From Rickettsiales bacterium Ac37b (lineage in GTDB: Bacteria > Pseudomonadota > Alphaproteobacteria > Rickettsiales > Arcanibacteraceae), in NCBI GenBank assembly GCA_000746585.2, contig CP009218.1, positions 1-47,058 of the forward strand: a DNA stretch of 47,058 bases. Reading direction: 5' to 3'. Below are positions 25,932 through 34,988 of this stretch, in pieces (the first letter of the stretch is position 1; the number at the start of each line of letters is the position of its first letter). A program made the position numbers and the translations under genes. The notes beneath the pieces are model-generated. The model did no database searches. It was not told the DNA's origin and saw nothing but the letters and a program-made list of their open reading frames with translations.

Positions 25932-26556
25932 AACTATCTTCCCCTAAGATACTAATCTTAAGATTTACTCCCTCCTGCTCTACTAAAGCTGGTACTTCAA
26001 TAATTGATAATTTACTCGTGATAATTCCACCTTGATCAAAATATATCCATTTTTTATGCTCTCTTTGCAGTTTTAGCGGGCTACCAGATGTTAGTATTAT
26101 CTTTACCTTATTATCTTTCTCTTTTGCTAATTTAAGAGCAAGATTCACTTGTCTCTCATCTAATCCATCGATAAATAATAAACTCTCCTCTAAAGAAACC
26201 TGTTCTAAAGGATTTACCTTAGTGCCTTCACTATGAAGTAAATTGTTTTCATGATCATATATATTTTCTTTTAAAACATACGTGGGATCAAAGTAAAATA
26301 TCTTTGATTCTTTAGCAGTTTTAATGCCTGCGACTGATTTTGGATTTTCAATATAATCCTTTGTTTTTTCTTGCATATCATGGTTTATTTTCTCCATGTC
26401 TAATTCAGATAAACGTTTTTCTATTAACTTTAAAATATCCTCTTCTATGATCGGAAATATATGCCCCTGAACCCCAAAATCTTTAGCGTAGCTAAACTTA
26501 ATTAGAACAAACATAAATAATAATAAAAAACATATTTCTACTAAGTAACCACGCAT
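25924..26556 (-). CDS. traW: TraW pilus assembly protein
   Basis: A 210-residue TraW. A signal peptide (ICFLLLFMFVLIKFSYA) is followed by KDFGVQGHIFPIIEEDILKLI, the typical start of mature TraW, then FYFDPTYVLKENIYDHENN, the conserved signature. The C-terminal half (DERQVNLALKLAKEKDNKVK, KKWIYFDQGGIITSKL) matches the family. TraW works with TrbC in the periplasm. It overlaps traU and follows a lipoprotein gene by four bases. Confidence 0.93.
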   Translation of the reverse strand: MRGYLVEICFLLLFMFVLIKFSYAKDFGVQGHIFPIIEEDILKLIEKRLSELDMEKINHDMQEKTKDYIENPKSVAGIKTAKESKIFYFDPTYVLKENIYDHENNLLHSEGTKVNPLEQVSLEESLLFIDGLDERQVNLALKLAKEKDNKVKIILTSGSPLKLQREHKKWIYFDQGGIITSKLSIIEVPALVEQEGVNLKISILGEDSYE

Positions 26557-26560
26557 ATTA

Positions 26561-26947
26561 TTATTCTTTGTTAAGCTTTTTGTTTCTATAGTACTGCTCC
26601 TCTAGCTCGTCTGTCTTGTACATCTTCCGAAATCTTCTGTAATGGTTAATATTTGTTTGGTTGACTTCCAATTTGCTTACTAGTTCATTTAAATGCATGT
26701 ACCATTCGATGTTTGCCTTAGTTGGGTCTTCAAGAGATTGTTTTTTTGCCATATGCATGTACATTATTAAGTCCTTATCTGAAAAGCGAAACTCCGGATA
26801 AGCACTAACAGCTTTGACTACCATTTCATTAAATGCCTTGCGTTCTTTAGACATACCCATTTGTTTAAGTTCACTGGGAAATCTTTCCATAGAACAAGCT
26901 GTAGCTGTACTTAAAAGCCCAATCATCATTAATTTTCTAGTATTCAT
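26561..26947 (-). CDS. Small lipoprotein in the tra operon, unknown
   Basis: A 128-residue protein with a lipoprotein signal (MMIGLLSTATAC, lipobox ATAC, lipidated Cys at residue 18) and a charged helical mature part (ERKAFNEMVVKAVSAYPEF, VNQTNINHYRRFRKMYKTDE). It sits between traC and traW, where F carries trbI and others. TrbI is also about 128 residues but is an inner-membrane coiled-coil protein, so equivalence is doubtful. Start ATG 26947 has GAGAAG upstream. The 90-base gap to traC contains a hairpin (GGGCTCTGCCC near 26995) and GC-rich sequence. Confidence 0.65.
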   Translation of the reverse strand: MNTRKLMMIGLLSTATACSMERFPSELKQMGMSKERKAFNEMVVKAVSAYPEFRFSDKDLIMYMHMAKKQSLEDPTKANIEWYMHLNELVSKLEVNQTNINHYRRFRKMYKTDELEEQYYRNKKLNKE

Positions 26948-27037
26948 AGATTCTTCTCATTCGAAAGTTAAGTTAAACTGTTCTTTTTACTAAGGGCTCT
27001 GCCCTCGCGCCATGCATGAGCGGAGACCCCTCTTTTC

Positions 27038-29596
27038 TTAATTTTCTTCAAGTAACCTCTCTATAGCTTCTTCAACTTGTATCCCAGATTTCCTCATCTC
27101 CATGATTCTTGCCACATCCTCTGCTTTAGTCGAATATAACTTAGCTGAAAATGGATCAAGTATTAGTCTACCAATAACCCAGCTGTTATTCTTATGCCTT
27201 ATCATAAACTCTGAATATGACCCCTTTAGTCCAGATAAGTTCTTCGCTATCTCTATCTCCGCATCCCCCATCCCTAACTCTGATTTCAGCATTTCTTTAT
27301 CTTTACCATCTACTGATAATATGATCCTCCAATCAGATTGTGCTAATGCTGCTGATCCCGCTTCACTACTCTCTTTACTAAAATCTGATATTGATTGTGT
27401 CGCACAACATAGACTTAAATTATATTTCCTACCCCGACGCGCAAAACCTTCAATTGGACCCTTTAATGCAGGATGTACGCCAAGACGCCAAAATTCATCT
27501 ATGATTAATACCGTCCTTTGTCTTCTGCTCTGCGTCTTCGCATATACTAAGAAGGTCACTAACATTAATGTGCTATTTTGTAAGACTAAATTATGTTGTA
27601 AATCTGAAAGCTCAAATACTGTAAGCTTATTCACTATATCTATTGTAGCTGGACCATTAAAATATCTAGCGTATCTACCGTTGTTACTGTACTTTCTAAG
27701 TATATATTCTATTTTATTGATTATCTCTTCTGTATGAGTTGTTCTGATATTCTGATTACTTAGTAACTCTTCCCTAATATCACTAAATCCTCCGCTATTA
27801 CCTTTCTTTCTTATTACTTCTTCTACTGCATTGCCAACTATCGCTCTATATAAACCCACTTCTGGATCTATATTATTATTTTTATCAATATTTAATATTA
27901 TGCATAACATCGATACTATTAAATCTATAAAAGGCTCCTCGAAATATTCCTTATATTCCTTGCTATCTTCTCGAGAGCTTTGATCTCTATATAATGAAAA
28001 TGGATTAATACAAAACTCCCCTCCTCCAAAATCTACAAAATCACCATCTAGTAACTCACAAACATTCTTAAAACTTCTCCCATCATCAATTATAATTACT
28101 TGACCACCTACTCTAAGTATTGAGGTTGTATATTCCTCTAGCCATACTGACTTACCACTCCCAGATGCACCTGGTATCACCATATTAAAGTTACCATTGG
28201 CATCACCCAGTGTTCTAAAATTATCAAAGAAAAATATTTGACCAAGCCTTCCCACAAATAGTAATAATGGATCTGCATAGTTCTGCGCATCTCCAAATAC
28301 CGGCATTAAATTCATAATGTCACCTGATAGCATCTTAGAGGGTATTTTTAGCTGATCTATGATTTGCCAGTTCTCACCTATGTTAAATGGAAGCGTATGT
28401 AGAAAACTATTTAAGGTATCGTTATTTATTTTTTCTATTTTAAACTTTAATTTAGCAAAATGATCCTTAAGCACTGCCTCACAGCGCATTAATTGATCCT
28501 CATTACTTGCAATTAAAACTATATTCATTAATGCTTTACCAAGTCTCTCCCCTTGGTTTATTCTCTCAGATACATAATGCCAGTCATTTCTCTCTTCCAT
28601 CATTCTCGGAAAAAACATTGGGAGTTTAGAATCAGCAGCTTGAGTCTTAATCATTCTATATTTATCTGCTATCCTCTCTGACTCACCTCTGGTTTTTAAG
28701 TTAAAACCGTAACTAATATAAAAAGGACAAGGTATTGAACTTCCTGTCTCAAAGTCTCCTATATAATTAATACTGTTTCCTAAATCCCAATATTCTGGAA
28801 ATTCTACTACCTCAAATACACTATAATATAATAGCCCAAACCTGATACTTTCCTTATTCATCTGAATCTTTAAATCACTCTTAAAATAATCCCGAATATC
28901 AGCTAAAGTTTCTTTGTTACTCTCTTTGTAGCTATCAAACGAAGGTACTAATAACTCTTGCACAAAGTTAGCCAATTTTACCTCGTTTAATAGCTCAGAA
29001 CTTACCTTTAAAGCTTTAAAGCCTTCTGATAACCTCTCTTGTAAGTCTTTTAATTTATATAGATTCTCATCCCTACCTGACTCAGTTATCGAATTGCCTA
29101 GAGAAAAACACATATATAGCTCATAATCTCTAACTAATAAGTTCTTCTTATTGCCGAGTATACTTTTCCAGTTACCTTCTCTAAAAAAATCACGTCGCTT
29201 TTCAGTAATCTTCTTATATATTTTATCTCCCCCTCCATGAGCATACCAATAATCAAGTAATCCTCCAATCCTTGGTGATGAATAGTTAATAACTTGTACG
29301 GTACAAGAAGCAGGTATCTCATTATTAATTAGGCTTCTTAACGCATTCTTCGTCCTTAAATCAATTCCTGAAAAATGACTTAAACCCATTACAAATCCTA
29401 AACTTGTCTTATTCTCAAATAATCCATATTTTGGATTAAAACTTCTATATGGTAAAAACTCTAAAAGACTTACTTCCTTATCAAAATTAGATGCTTTATG
29501 AACCTTATTAGAATTTGTTTTACCTTTAAACTCTTGATAAATTTGAGAAAAATCCTCTTTTAATTCATTAATGTAGTCTTCTAAGCTTTCTCTCAT
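27038..29596 (-). CDS. traC: TraC ATPase of the type IV secretion system (VirB4-like)
   Basis: An 852-residue TraC/VirB4 ATPase that powers pilus assembly at the cytoplasmic face. The N-terminal TraC_F domain has FLPYRSFNPKYGLFENK near residues 47-63. The motor domain has Walker A GASGSGKS at 476-483, QVIIIDDGRSFKNVCELL and VLIIDEFWRLGVHPALKG (Walker B), then CCATQSISDF. Length is close to F TraC (875). The start ATG is preceded by AGAGG and overlaps traV by four bases. Confidence 0.95.
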   Translation of the reverse strand: MRESLEDYINELKEDFSQIYQEFKGKTNSNKVHKASNFDKEVSLLEFLPYRSFNPKYGLFENKTSLGFVMGLSHFSGIDLRTKNALRSLINNEIPASCTVQVINYSSPRIGGLLDYWYAHGGGDKIYKKITEKRRDFFREGNWKSILGNKKNLLVRDYELYMCFSLGNSITESGRDENLYKLKDLQERLSEGFKALKVSSELLNEVKLANFVQELLVPSFDSYKESNKETLADIRDYFKSDLKIQMNKESIRFGLLYYSVFEVVEFPEYWDLGNSINYIGDFETGSSIPCPFYISYGFNLKTRGESERIADKYRMIKTQAADSKLPMFFPRMMEERNDWHYVSERINQGERLGKALMNIVLIASNEDQLMRCEAVLKDHFAKLKFKIEKINNDTLNSFLHTLPFNIGENWQIIDQLKIPSKMLSGDIMNLMPVFGDAQNYADPLLLFVGRLGQIFFFDNFRTLGDANGNFNMVIPGASGSGKSVWLEEYTTSILRVGGQVIIIDDGRSFKNVCELLDGDFVDFGGGEFCINPFSLYRDQSSREDSKEYKEYFEEPFIDLIVSMLCIILNIDKNNNIDPEVGLYRAIVGNAVEEVIRKKGNSGGFSDIREELLSNQNIRTTHTEEIINKIEYILRKYSNNGRYARYFNGPATIDIVNKLTVFELSDLQHNLVLQNSTLMLVTFLVYAKTQSRRQRTVLIIDEFWRLGVHPALKGPIEGFARRGRKYNLSLCCATQSISDFSKESSEAGSAALAQSDWRIILSVDGKDKEMLKSELGMGDAEIEIAKNLSGLKGSYSEFMIRHKNNSWVIGRLILDPFSAKLYSTKAEDVARIMEMRKSGIQVEEAIERLLEEN

Positions 29597-29832
29597 CTTA
29601 AAACCTCTACTTCTTCAAAAGTAGATTCCCCATAAGGATCTTGATTGATTAATATTTTTTTCTTCTGCTTTACACCTGAATTAAGTAGAATTTGTTCTCT
29701 TGCAATGTTATCCGCATATTCTAGTGAGCTGCATCCTATCCCCTTAGCTTTTGGACAATCCCAACTACTTCTATACGATGAGCAATTACTTAAAAATAAT
29801 ATAAAGAATAAAATACTAGCTAGTCTTATCAT
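29593..29832 (-). CDS. traV: TraV-like outer-membrane lipoprotein (short)
   Basis: A 79-residue protein with a lipoprotein signal (FFILFLSNC, lipidated Cys about residue 17), then WDCPKAKGIGCSSLEYADN, the cysteine pattern at the start of mature TraV. The family is usually about 170 residues and joins TraB and TraK in the core complex; this one lacks most of the C-terminal half, as seen in other rickettsial versions. It ends PYGESTFEEVEVLR. Its location between traC and traB and overlap with both support the call. Confidence 0.75.
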   Translation of the reverse strand: MIRLASILFFILFLSNCSSYRSSWDCPKAKGIGCSSLEYADNIAREQILLNSGVKQKKKILINQDPYGESTFEEVEVLR

Positions 29833-31045
29833 CTTGATCCTCTAACTTTAAACTAAACCCCTCTTGAAATACTACATATACTTCTGTACCCTCATTTACT
29901 GATATTACTGGCTGATACTGCTCAGCTCGCTTGATGAAATATTGTGATAAGGTATCACCAGCTGAATTTGCTCCAGACCCTAGACCACTGCCAACTATAT
30001 TTCTTGTTTGCTGCTTTCCTGTAGTAACTAACCCACCCCCTGTTATTGCCACCTGAGGCTGACTCATCTGTGCTATGCTACTTCCAAAGCCTGAGGTAAT
30101 ACCTGATAAAAAGCTCTTAAGTACCATATCTCCCTCCCTAGATACTATCTCTCCTCGTACGCCAGATTTACCTCTTGATGTTATATATGCTTTTACTGGA
30201 ACCTCTATTGCAGTATTTTTATCAACTGCGCATGTTAAGATTACCCCATCTAAATAGGCCTTCTCACTCGATATATCTCCAACTGCTTTCACTGATAATA
30301 AGCAGCCAATTAACCTCTTAGTTTTTAGATATTCTTGACCAAGCCCTGCAGATATTGCTTCTCCAGTTATTCTAAGTAACGCCTGCCTAGGATCAGACTC
30401 CGCAGTTATTCCAACTCCAGCATCAACTCCCGATATCATCTTAGCCTGCACATAACTATTAGCTGGAATATAATCTCCTATTTTACGAACACGCTTCTTT
30501 ATACCTGACTTCTTACTTTCTATACGCCTCTCTATAACAGGTAACTGATTTGCCACCGTTTTTTTACCAAGCTCCTCTTCAAGACGTCTGTTATATGATT
30601 CTTCAAGTTCAGCTTTCATTTTTAACATTGCATCCGCAATCTCTTCTCTACTTACTTTATCAATGAGCATCTTCTCCTTAAATTCTTTAAGTAGTAATTC
30701 CGACTCTATTTGCTTATTCTTTAATTCCTCTACCTCTTTTCCCTGTACTTCTGACCAATGAGCTTCATGCGATATACCCTTAGCTAAGTTACTTATTCCT
30801 GAATTATTTACTTCCTTTTCTTTTACATTTTTAACTAATGACTTTTTTTCACCTTTATTACCTGTTTCTACAATAAATACACATACTGCTATAAAAATTA
30901 CTCCTATCAATAATCCTACTCGAACTTGCTTTCTTCTGGTTTCCTTAGGCTCAATGGAATTATCTGCTACAAACAGATTCTTAAAACTGCTTTTTATTTT
31001 ATCTAGGATCTTAAAAGGTAAAGCTTTTAAATAATCTTTATCCAT
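29816..31045 (-). CDS. traB: TraB core-complex scaffold (VirB10-like)
   Basis: A 409-residue TraB. A cytoplasmic N-terminus precedes one inner-membrane helix (VGLLIGVIFIAVCVFIV, about residues 43-60). A coiled-coil spacer follows (KNKQIESELLLKEFKEKM). The conserved VirB10-like domain has IGDYIPANSYVQAKMISGVD, RLIGCLLSVKAVGDISSEKA and VYVVFQEGFSLKL at the end. TraB spans both membranes and connects the inner machinery to TraK/TraV. It has GGGGAG before the ATG and overlaps traV by 17 bases. Confidence 0.94.
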   Translation of the reverse strand: MDKDYLKALPFKILDKIKSSFKNLFVADNSIEPKETRRKQVRVGLLIGVIFIAVCVFIVETGNKGEKKSLVKNVKEKEVNNSGISNLAKGISHEAHWSEVQGKEVEELKNKQIESELLLKEFKEKMLIDKVSREEIADAMLKMKAELEESYNRRLEEELGKKTVANQLPVIERRIESKKSGIKKRVRKIGDYIPANSYVQAKMISGVDAGVGITAESDPRQALLRITGEAISAGLGQEYLKTKRLIGCLLSVKAVGDISSEKAYLDGVILTCAVDKNTAIEVPVKAYITSRGKSGVRGEIVSREGDMVLKSFLSGITSGFGSSIAQMSQPQVAITGGGLVTTGKQQTRNIVGSGLGSGANSAGDTLSQYFIKRAEQYQPVISVNEGTEVYVVFQEGFSLKLEDQDDKTS

Positions 31046-31047
31046 AT

Positions 31048-31767
31048 TTACTCCCCATATATCCTTATTAATATCCCCAACTCTCCAGGCATTAATCTTT
31101 CCTTACTTACATAACTAGCAAGTTGCCTAGAATCCATTAAATCACTTAGATTTAGTACTTGCTCTTTCCGACCAACATTTTTGACAATTATTTTTTCCAA
31201 ATAAAGCTTATCCCCTGATAATGTACTAACTAACCTAGATTTTAAATCTCTATTATGTAGACATATCCTCTTGCTGTGATTTCTAATCTCATAACCTAAA
31301 TATCTACTAGGTCTTAGGGCCACTTCAATTATTTTAGATATTCTTGACTTAAGTGCCTCTGTTACCCCATCACCATAACTAAGCGCACTATCTTTCACGT
31401 TAAGCAATGAGTCACTATTCTTATGGATAAATATTTGTGCAGATGGCACGTTCTCTGAACTTACTAAAAACTTATAACTCACATCATTTGTTAGTGTTAT
31501 AAAGAAATTGATTGGCTTACTAACTAATGGACGAATATATATGTCTTTGCCTATTATATTATACTCTAACTCTCCACTTACTACATTTATAGCAGCAACA
31601 TCCTCTTCAAACTTAATACGGTTAATCTCTCCCTTAGAGATAAAAGCTACAATCTTATCATTGTCATGCTTAATAAAATGCTGATCTTCATAACTACTTG
31701 TGGCATTCACTTTAGAAATACTAATCAGTACTAATAATATTAAGAGTATTTTAAATTGCCTTAGCAT
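31048..31767 (-). CDS. traK: TraK secretin-like core protein (VirB9-like)
   Basis: A 239-residue TraK. ATG 31767 is chosen because GAGG is spaced six bases before it; a GTG lies 12 bases upstream. A signal peptide (LRQFKILLILLVLISISKVNA) is followed by IVAFISKGEINRIKFEEDVA and INFFITLTNDVSYKFLVSS, the N-terminal TraK pattern. The C-terminal region ends LASYVSKERLMPGELGILIRIYG. TraK forms the outer-membrane ring with TraV. It overlaps traE by 17 bases. Confidence 0.9.
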   Translation of the reverse strand: MLRQFKILLILLVLISISKVNATSSYEDQHFIKHDNDKIVAFISKGEINRIKFEEDVAAINVVSGELEYNIIGKDIYIRPLVSKPINFFITLTNDVSYKFLVSSENVPSAQIFIHKNSDSLLNVKDSALSYGDGVTEALKSRISKIIEVALRPSRYLGYEIRNHSKRICLHNRDLKSRLVSTLSGDKLYLEKIIVKNVGRKEQVLNLSDLMDSRQLASYVSKERLMPGELGILIRIYGE

Positions 31768-32299
31768 CTTTAACCTCACTAAAACTCTTTAGAGTTAATA
31801 CCCCGCCCCTATTATAAAATGATATTAGATACTCCTTGTAGCTATTAGATACACATTTCCCTCCAATATAGCCTTCCAGATAACCCTTAACTTTGACACT
31901 TGGCTCATGATTATCAAACTCATATCCTTGGCTACTCGCAAATATATATCTGTAATTACGAGTCCTAATATCTTCTACAAGCTCCTCTATATTATGCTTA
32001 AAGTCATCATATCCACTACTATCTACCTGCTTTAATACTTGGTTTGCGATTAACTCTGCATTATCCTTTCGCATGGAAAATATTAATCCTATAATCTCAT
32101 CACCCCTTGCTTTTAAAGCCGCATCATTTACAAACTTACTACCTATTATTTGTTCCAGATCTATAGTAGGCACAAGACGTGTTACAGTGTCTTGTGAATA
32201 TATACGTAAACTAAGCAAGCTATTGCTTATGATCATTACTCCTAAAATACATACAAGTACATTGCGCTGTAATCTGAGCTTTCTATTAATTACTTGCAT
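31751..32299 (-). CDS. traE: TraE assembly protein (VirB8-like)
   Basis: A 182-residue TraE. One N-terminal membrane helix (NVLVCILGVMIISNSLL, about residues 14-30) precedes a periplasmic domain with FSMRKDNAELIANQVLKQVD and VKVKGYLEGYIGGKCVSN, typical of the TraE/VirB8 fold. It is an inner-membrane component of the F-type channel. AAGGAAG precedes the ATG. It overlaps traL by ten bases. Confidence 0.92.
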   Translation of the reverse strand: MQVINRKLRLQRNVLVCILGVMIISNSLLSLRIYSQDTVTRLVPTIDLEQIIGSKFVNDAALKARGDEIIGLIFSMRKDNAELIANQVLKQVDSSGYDDFKHNIEELVEDIRTRNYRYIFASSQGYEFDNHEPSVKVKGYLEGYIGGKCVSNSYKEYLISFYNRGGVLTLKSFSEVKDAKAI

Positions 32300-32571
32300 A
32301 TTAGCTTCCTTTGGTGCCCTTGAACCCCCTTTATAAAGTTCATCTCACTTGGTAAGTACCAATATAAGAATCTAATAAATCTTCTAACTATTGATCTACT
32401 CCGAAACTTACCAAATAACATCGATACAACTATACCCACCGGTATCCCAAATAGACCTTTATCAAATACTACAAACCCTCCCCAAATACCCATAAAGACT
32501 ATTAAAGCATCAATTGGTATGCCTAAGCACCTAACCGGGTTATCTAATGTTTTAGGTATGCGGTAGTTCAT
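32290..32571 (-). CDS. traL: TraL assembly protein (VirB3-like)
   Basis: A 93-residue TraL. It starts MNYRIPKTLDNPVRCLGIPI, the signature motif of F TraL, followed by one long hydrophobic region with a glycine break (ALIVFMGIWGGFVVFDKGLF, then GIPVGIVVSML) and the basic stretch RSRSIVRRFIRFLYWYLPSE. It is a small inner-membrane partner of TraC and TraE in the pilus base. The pilin gene lies just upstream. Confidence 0.93.
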   Translation of the reverse strand: MNYRIPKTLDNPVRCLGIPIDALIVFMGIWGGFVVFDKGLFGIPVGIVVSMLFGKFRSRSIVRRFIRFLYWYLPSEMNFIKGVQGHQRKLICK

Positions 32572-32581
32572 ATAAACCTAC

Positions 32582-32926
32582 TTAAAAAATCATATCTACA
32601 AGGCTCTTTGCAGATGATAGTAGTAACCCTACCCCTATTGCACCAGCCACATGCTTAGCAGGAAAACCCGCAACACCCATAATGCCTGCTATTAATATAG
32701 AGATAAATGTAATTAGCTTTCCAGCCGTCCCGCTAATCCAACCTTCAGCCCTATCTAATGCTACTTTAAATCCATCAACATTATTATCTGCTAATACTAA
32801 GTCAGGAAAAAAGCACAACGTAGTTAGCACAATCACTCCAAGCATTAGTACTTTTTTATTAGCTGAATTTATTGACAATCTATCCATTTGAGCACTCCAC
32901 ATCTTCTTATTAAATAACTTAATCAT
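32582..32926 (-). CDS. traA: Conjugative pilin (TraA/VirB2-like)
   Basis: A 114-residue pilin precursor with AAGGAGA before the ATG. It has a long leader with a hydrophobic core (VLMLGVIVLTTLCFFPDLVLA) ending in a plausible peptidase site (LADNN). The mature part of about 68 residues has two hydrophobic helices (ITFISILIAGIMGVAG and VAGAIGVGLLLSSAKSLV) around a small polar loop (FPAKH), the fold of F and VirB2 pilins. Its place directly before traL matches F gene order (traA, traL, traE). Sequence similarity to F TraA is weak, so the call rests on architecture and position. Confidence 0.8.
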   Translation of the reverse strand: MIKLFNKKMWSAQMDRLSINSANKKVLMLGVIVLTTLCFFPDLVLADNNVDGFKVALDRAEGWISGTAGKLITFISILIAGIMGVAGFPAKHVAGAIGVGLLLSSAKSLVDMIF

Positions 32927-32960
32927 ACTTCTCCTTCTTTGTTAAAGTTTAAAAACTAGT

Positions 32961-33566
32961 TTAATGAACATATTGATCTCTTATTAATTCCTTAGGTGAA
33001 TACTCAATTTCTAACCTCGTATTATTAATACCCATCTCAGCAAAAACCTCCCTTACCTGACCCATATATTTATCCTTTATAGTAGTTGCTATAAACCTAC
33101 TTGGAGCATTAAGTCTTATTAATTTAGCACCATCCTCATTAGCTTCACCCTCTATATATTCTAATTTTCCAGTCCAAGATTTATGTACATCCTTACCAAG
33201 TGAGATCTTTAATCTCTCACATACTTGCTTCCATATAGGATTAGAGATATTTTCTTCACGGTCATGTTCCATTGATGCTGATTCTTCTTTTAAGTGTGGT
33301 TTATCCCTATCCCCAAGGGTATAATATCCACCTAGTACACGCCGGATAGTTTGCTCTCTTACTGCCCACTCAAATGACACTTTCCAACCATTGATCCCTC
33401 CTCCCATCAAAAACTTACTTGAAGCTATCTTAATTAGGTAATCTTTCCACAGCTCTAAATCTTTGCTAAAGAACCTTAATGGGGATTTAAGCATAGAATA
33501 GGCATAGCTACTTACCGTAAGTGGTTTTAGATCTTTACCTAACACTTCATTCCAGAGATTTAACAT
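32961..33566 (-). CDS. Stand-alone DnaA N-terminal-domain protein
   Basis: A 201-residue protein. Its C-terminal 90 residues resemble DnaA domain I: ISNPIWKQVCERLKISLG, VHKSWTGKLEYIEGEANEDG and LIRLNAPSRFIATTIKDKYM, closing with VREVFAEMGINNTRLEIEYS. No AAA+ or DNA-binding domain follows. The N-terminal half (KDLELWKDYLIKIASSKFLM, WAVREQTIRRVLGGYYTLGD) matches segments often encoded with such domains in RAGE elements. A role in loading helicase or modulating replication of the element is inferred. It overlaps the winged-helix gene upstream by seven bases. Confidence 0.85.
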   Translation of the reverse strand: MLNLWNEVLGKDLKPLTVSSYAYSMLKSPLRFFSKDLELWKDYLIKIASSKFLMGGGINGWKVSFEWAVREQTIRRVLGGYYTLGDRDKPHLKEESASMEHDREENISNPIWKQVCERLKISLGKDVHKSWTGKLEYIEGEANEDGAKLIRLNAPSRFIATTIKDKYMGQVREVFAEMGINNTRLEIEYSPKELIRDQYVH

Positions 33567-34138
33567 CTCTCTCTCTCTAAATCCTGAACTTCAGATTTAA
33601 TAACTTCTTTAGCCTTAGTTACTAAGAGAGAGTTCTTATTATTTGTGGTAGTATTTGTAGCATTACATATGATCTGATCAATTTGATCACCCCCCTGCTC
33701 ATTTTGATCACAGGTAAATTTTTTTCCTAACTCAGGATTATGGTGATCATTTTTATCAACTCTAATATTAGAAGACATAGCTGATTTATGTGGGACTAGT
33801 TCACTAGGTATAAGCTTATATAAAGCATCATAATCGATACTATACCACTTAACCTTAAGATAAGGATTGTTAGACAACTTATCACTAACCAACACACCCA
33901 TCTTTTCAAGCTTATTAATTGCACGTCTAATGGTAATTAGAGATAAATTAGGTAATTTCTTCTGCCATTGCTCATAAGAATTATAGACCCAGTACCTATC
34001 GCTTTTAAAGTTTTGATTATACTTGGGATTAATCCAGTAATGTATTAGGCTTAAAATCAGAGATTCATTTGTACCGATAACCTTAGCTAAGTTCGGTAAA
34101 AATATTATTGAACTCTCATTAGTTAAACATGCTGACAT
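33560..34138 (-). CDS. Winged-helix replication-type protein
   Basis: A 192-residue protein from ATG 34138, with GGAGA upstream. Residues about 10-110 form a winged-helix-like domain of the type found in phage and plasmid replication proteins: FLPNLAKVIGTNESLILSLI, YWVYNSYEQWQKKLPNLSLI, TIRRAINKLEKMGVLVSDKL and VKWYSIDYDALYKLI. The rest is polar with low complexity (NATNTTTNNKNSLL). It is related to the smaller gene upstream (34140-34487), so the two are paralogues. With the adjacent DnaA_N gene it forms a replication-like cassette at the head of the tra operon. Confidence 0.75.
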   Translation of the reverse strand: MSACLTNESSIIFLPNLAKVIGTNESLILSLIHYWINPKYNQNFKSDRYWVYNSYEQWQKKLPNLSLITIRRAINKLEKMGVLVSDKLSNNPYLKVKWYSIDYDALYKLIPSELVPHKSAMSSNIRVDKNDHHNPELGKKFTCDQNEQGGDQIDQIICNATNTTTNNKNSLLVTKAKEVIKSEVQDLERERC

Positions 34139-34139
34139 C

Positions 34140-34487
34140 TTACCATCTCCCATAATTTAACTTGTTTGGTAATATTATCTCTTTTAAAAGATCATAGTTA
34201 ATCACTAGACATTTTTTATTCTCTTGTTCTATCTCTTTTGCTGAATCCCTATATCTAACCAGTAAACCAATCTTTATTAGCTTTCCTATTGCTTTCTTAA
34301 TAGATATAGATGTTAAACTTGGTAGGTAGCTTACACATAATTCTTCTAGATCCTCTAATCTGTTCTCAGATGAAAAATACTCATGTATAAGCATCAAAAC
34401 TAGAGACTCATTATCTCCTATCTTATTAGCGAGACTTGGATAAAACCAGATCCCTTGTTCGTTTGTTATATTACTGTATACCTTCAT
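34140..34487 (-). CDS. Small winged-helix protein, paralogue of 33560-34138
   Basis: A 115-residue protein sharing the pattern of the next gene: GIWFYPSLANKIGDNESLVL, then LPSLTSISIKKAIGKLIKIG and LLVRYRDSAK, ending LVINYDLLKEII. It lacks the YNSYEQW block and the C-terminal polar tail, so it looks like a reduced copy. Its stop is one base before the ATG of the paralogue, so translation is coupled. It may regulate transcription or replication of the element. An AGGT sequence stands before the ATG. Confidence 0.7.
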   Translation of the reverse strand: MKVYSNITNEQGIWFYPSLANKIGDNESLVLMLIHEYFSSENRLEDLEELCVSYLPSLTSISIKKAIGKLIKIGLLVRYRDSAKEIEQENKKCLVINYDLLKEIILPNKLNYGRW

Positions 34488-34563
34488 ATTTACCTATTAT
34501 TCTTTGAAGTTTATAAACTAAGTCTAATGCTCCCAACTGCTCAATAACTACACATTTTTAGCA

Positions 34564-34947
34564 TTACCTACTCACTCTTGCTTCTGTAGCTGATAATTGA
34601 CCTGCTATTATTACAGTAAATTTATTTTCTAATCCTTTTAATGCCAAATTTAATTTGGTAAGTAATAATGAGATGTATCTACATTCTTTTCCTAAAGAAT
34701 CTTCATAATACCCTTTAGTAAGCTCCGTAAATTTACGTTTAAAAATATCATAATTGCCTGTTAACTCTAGAACACTATCCTCTATTTCTTGTTCTATCTG
34801 ATCATACCTGCCCAAAGTAAGATTTAATAATTTTACTAAGCCGCGTATCTTAGATGCCTGCATATCTACCCACAACCTAAACTCTTCTTCACTGATCTTT
34901 GATTCTTTTGCACAGTCAGAATGGCATTTACTTTGAGATGTATACAT
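34564..34947 (-). CDS. First gene of the transfer operon, unknown helical protein
   Basis: A 127-residue protein with GAGAGG before the ATG. It is almost entirely helical (EEEFRLWVDMQASKIRGLVK, LTLGRYDQIEQEIEDSVLEL, LLLTKLNLALKGLENKF) with no membrane segment and no recognised family. It is the promoter-proximal gene, about 40 bases after the predicted -10, so it may be an early regulator or relaxosome helper. That is a positional guess only. Confidence 0.6.
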   Translation of the reverse strand: MYTSQSKCHSDCAKESKISEEEFRLWVDMQASKIRGLVKLLNLTLGRYDQIEQEIEDSVLELTGNYDIFKRKFTELTKGYYEDSLGKECRYISLLLTKLNLALKGLENKFTVIIAGQLSATEARVSR

Positions 34948-34988
34948 AAACCTCTCTTTTGTTAGTGCTGTTTAATAATTCTGAGTCT

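Noticed and set aside
26561-26947. TrbI by size and position
   Set aside because: The protein has a lipobox and lacks the inner-membrane coiled-coil layout of TrbI.
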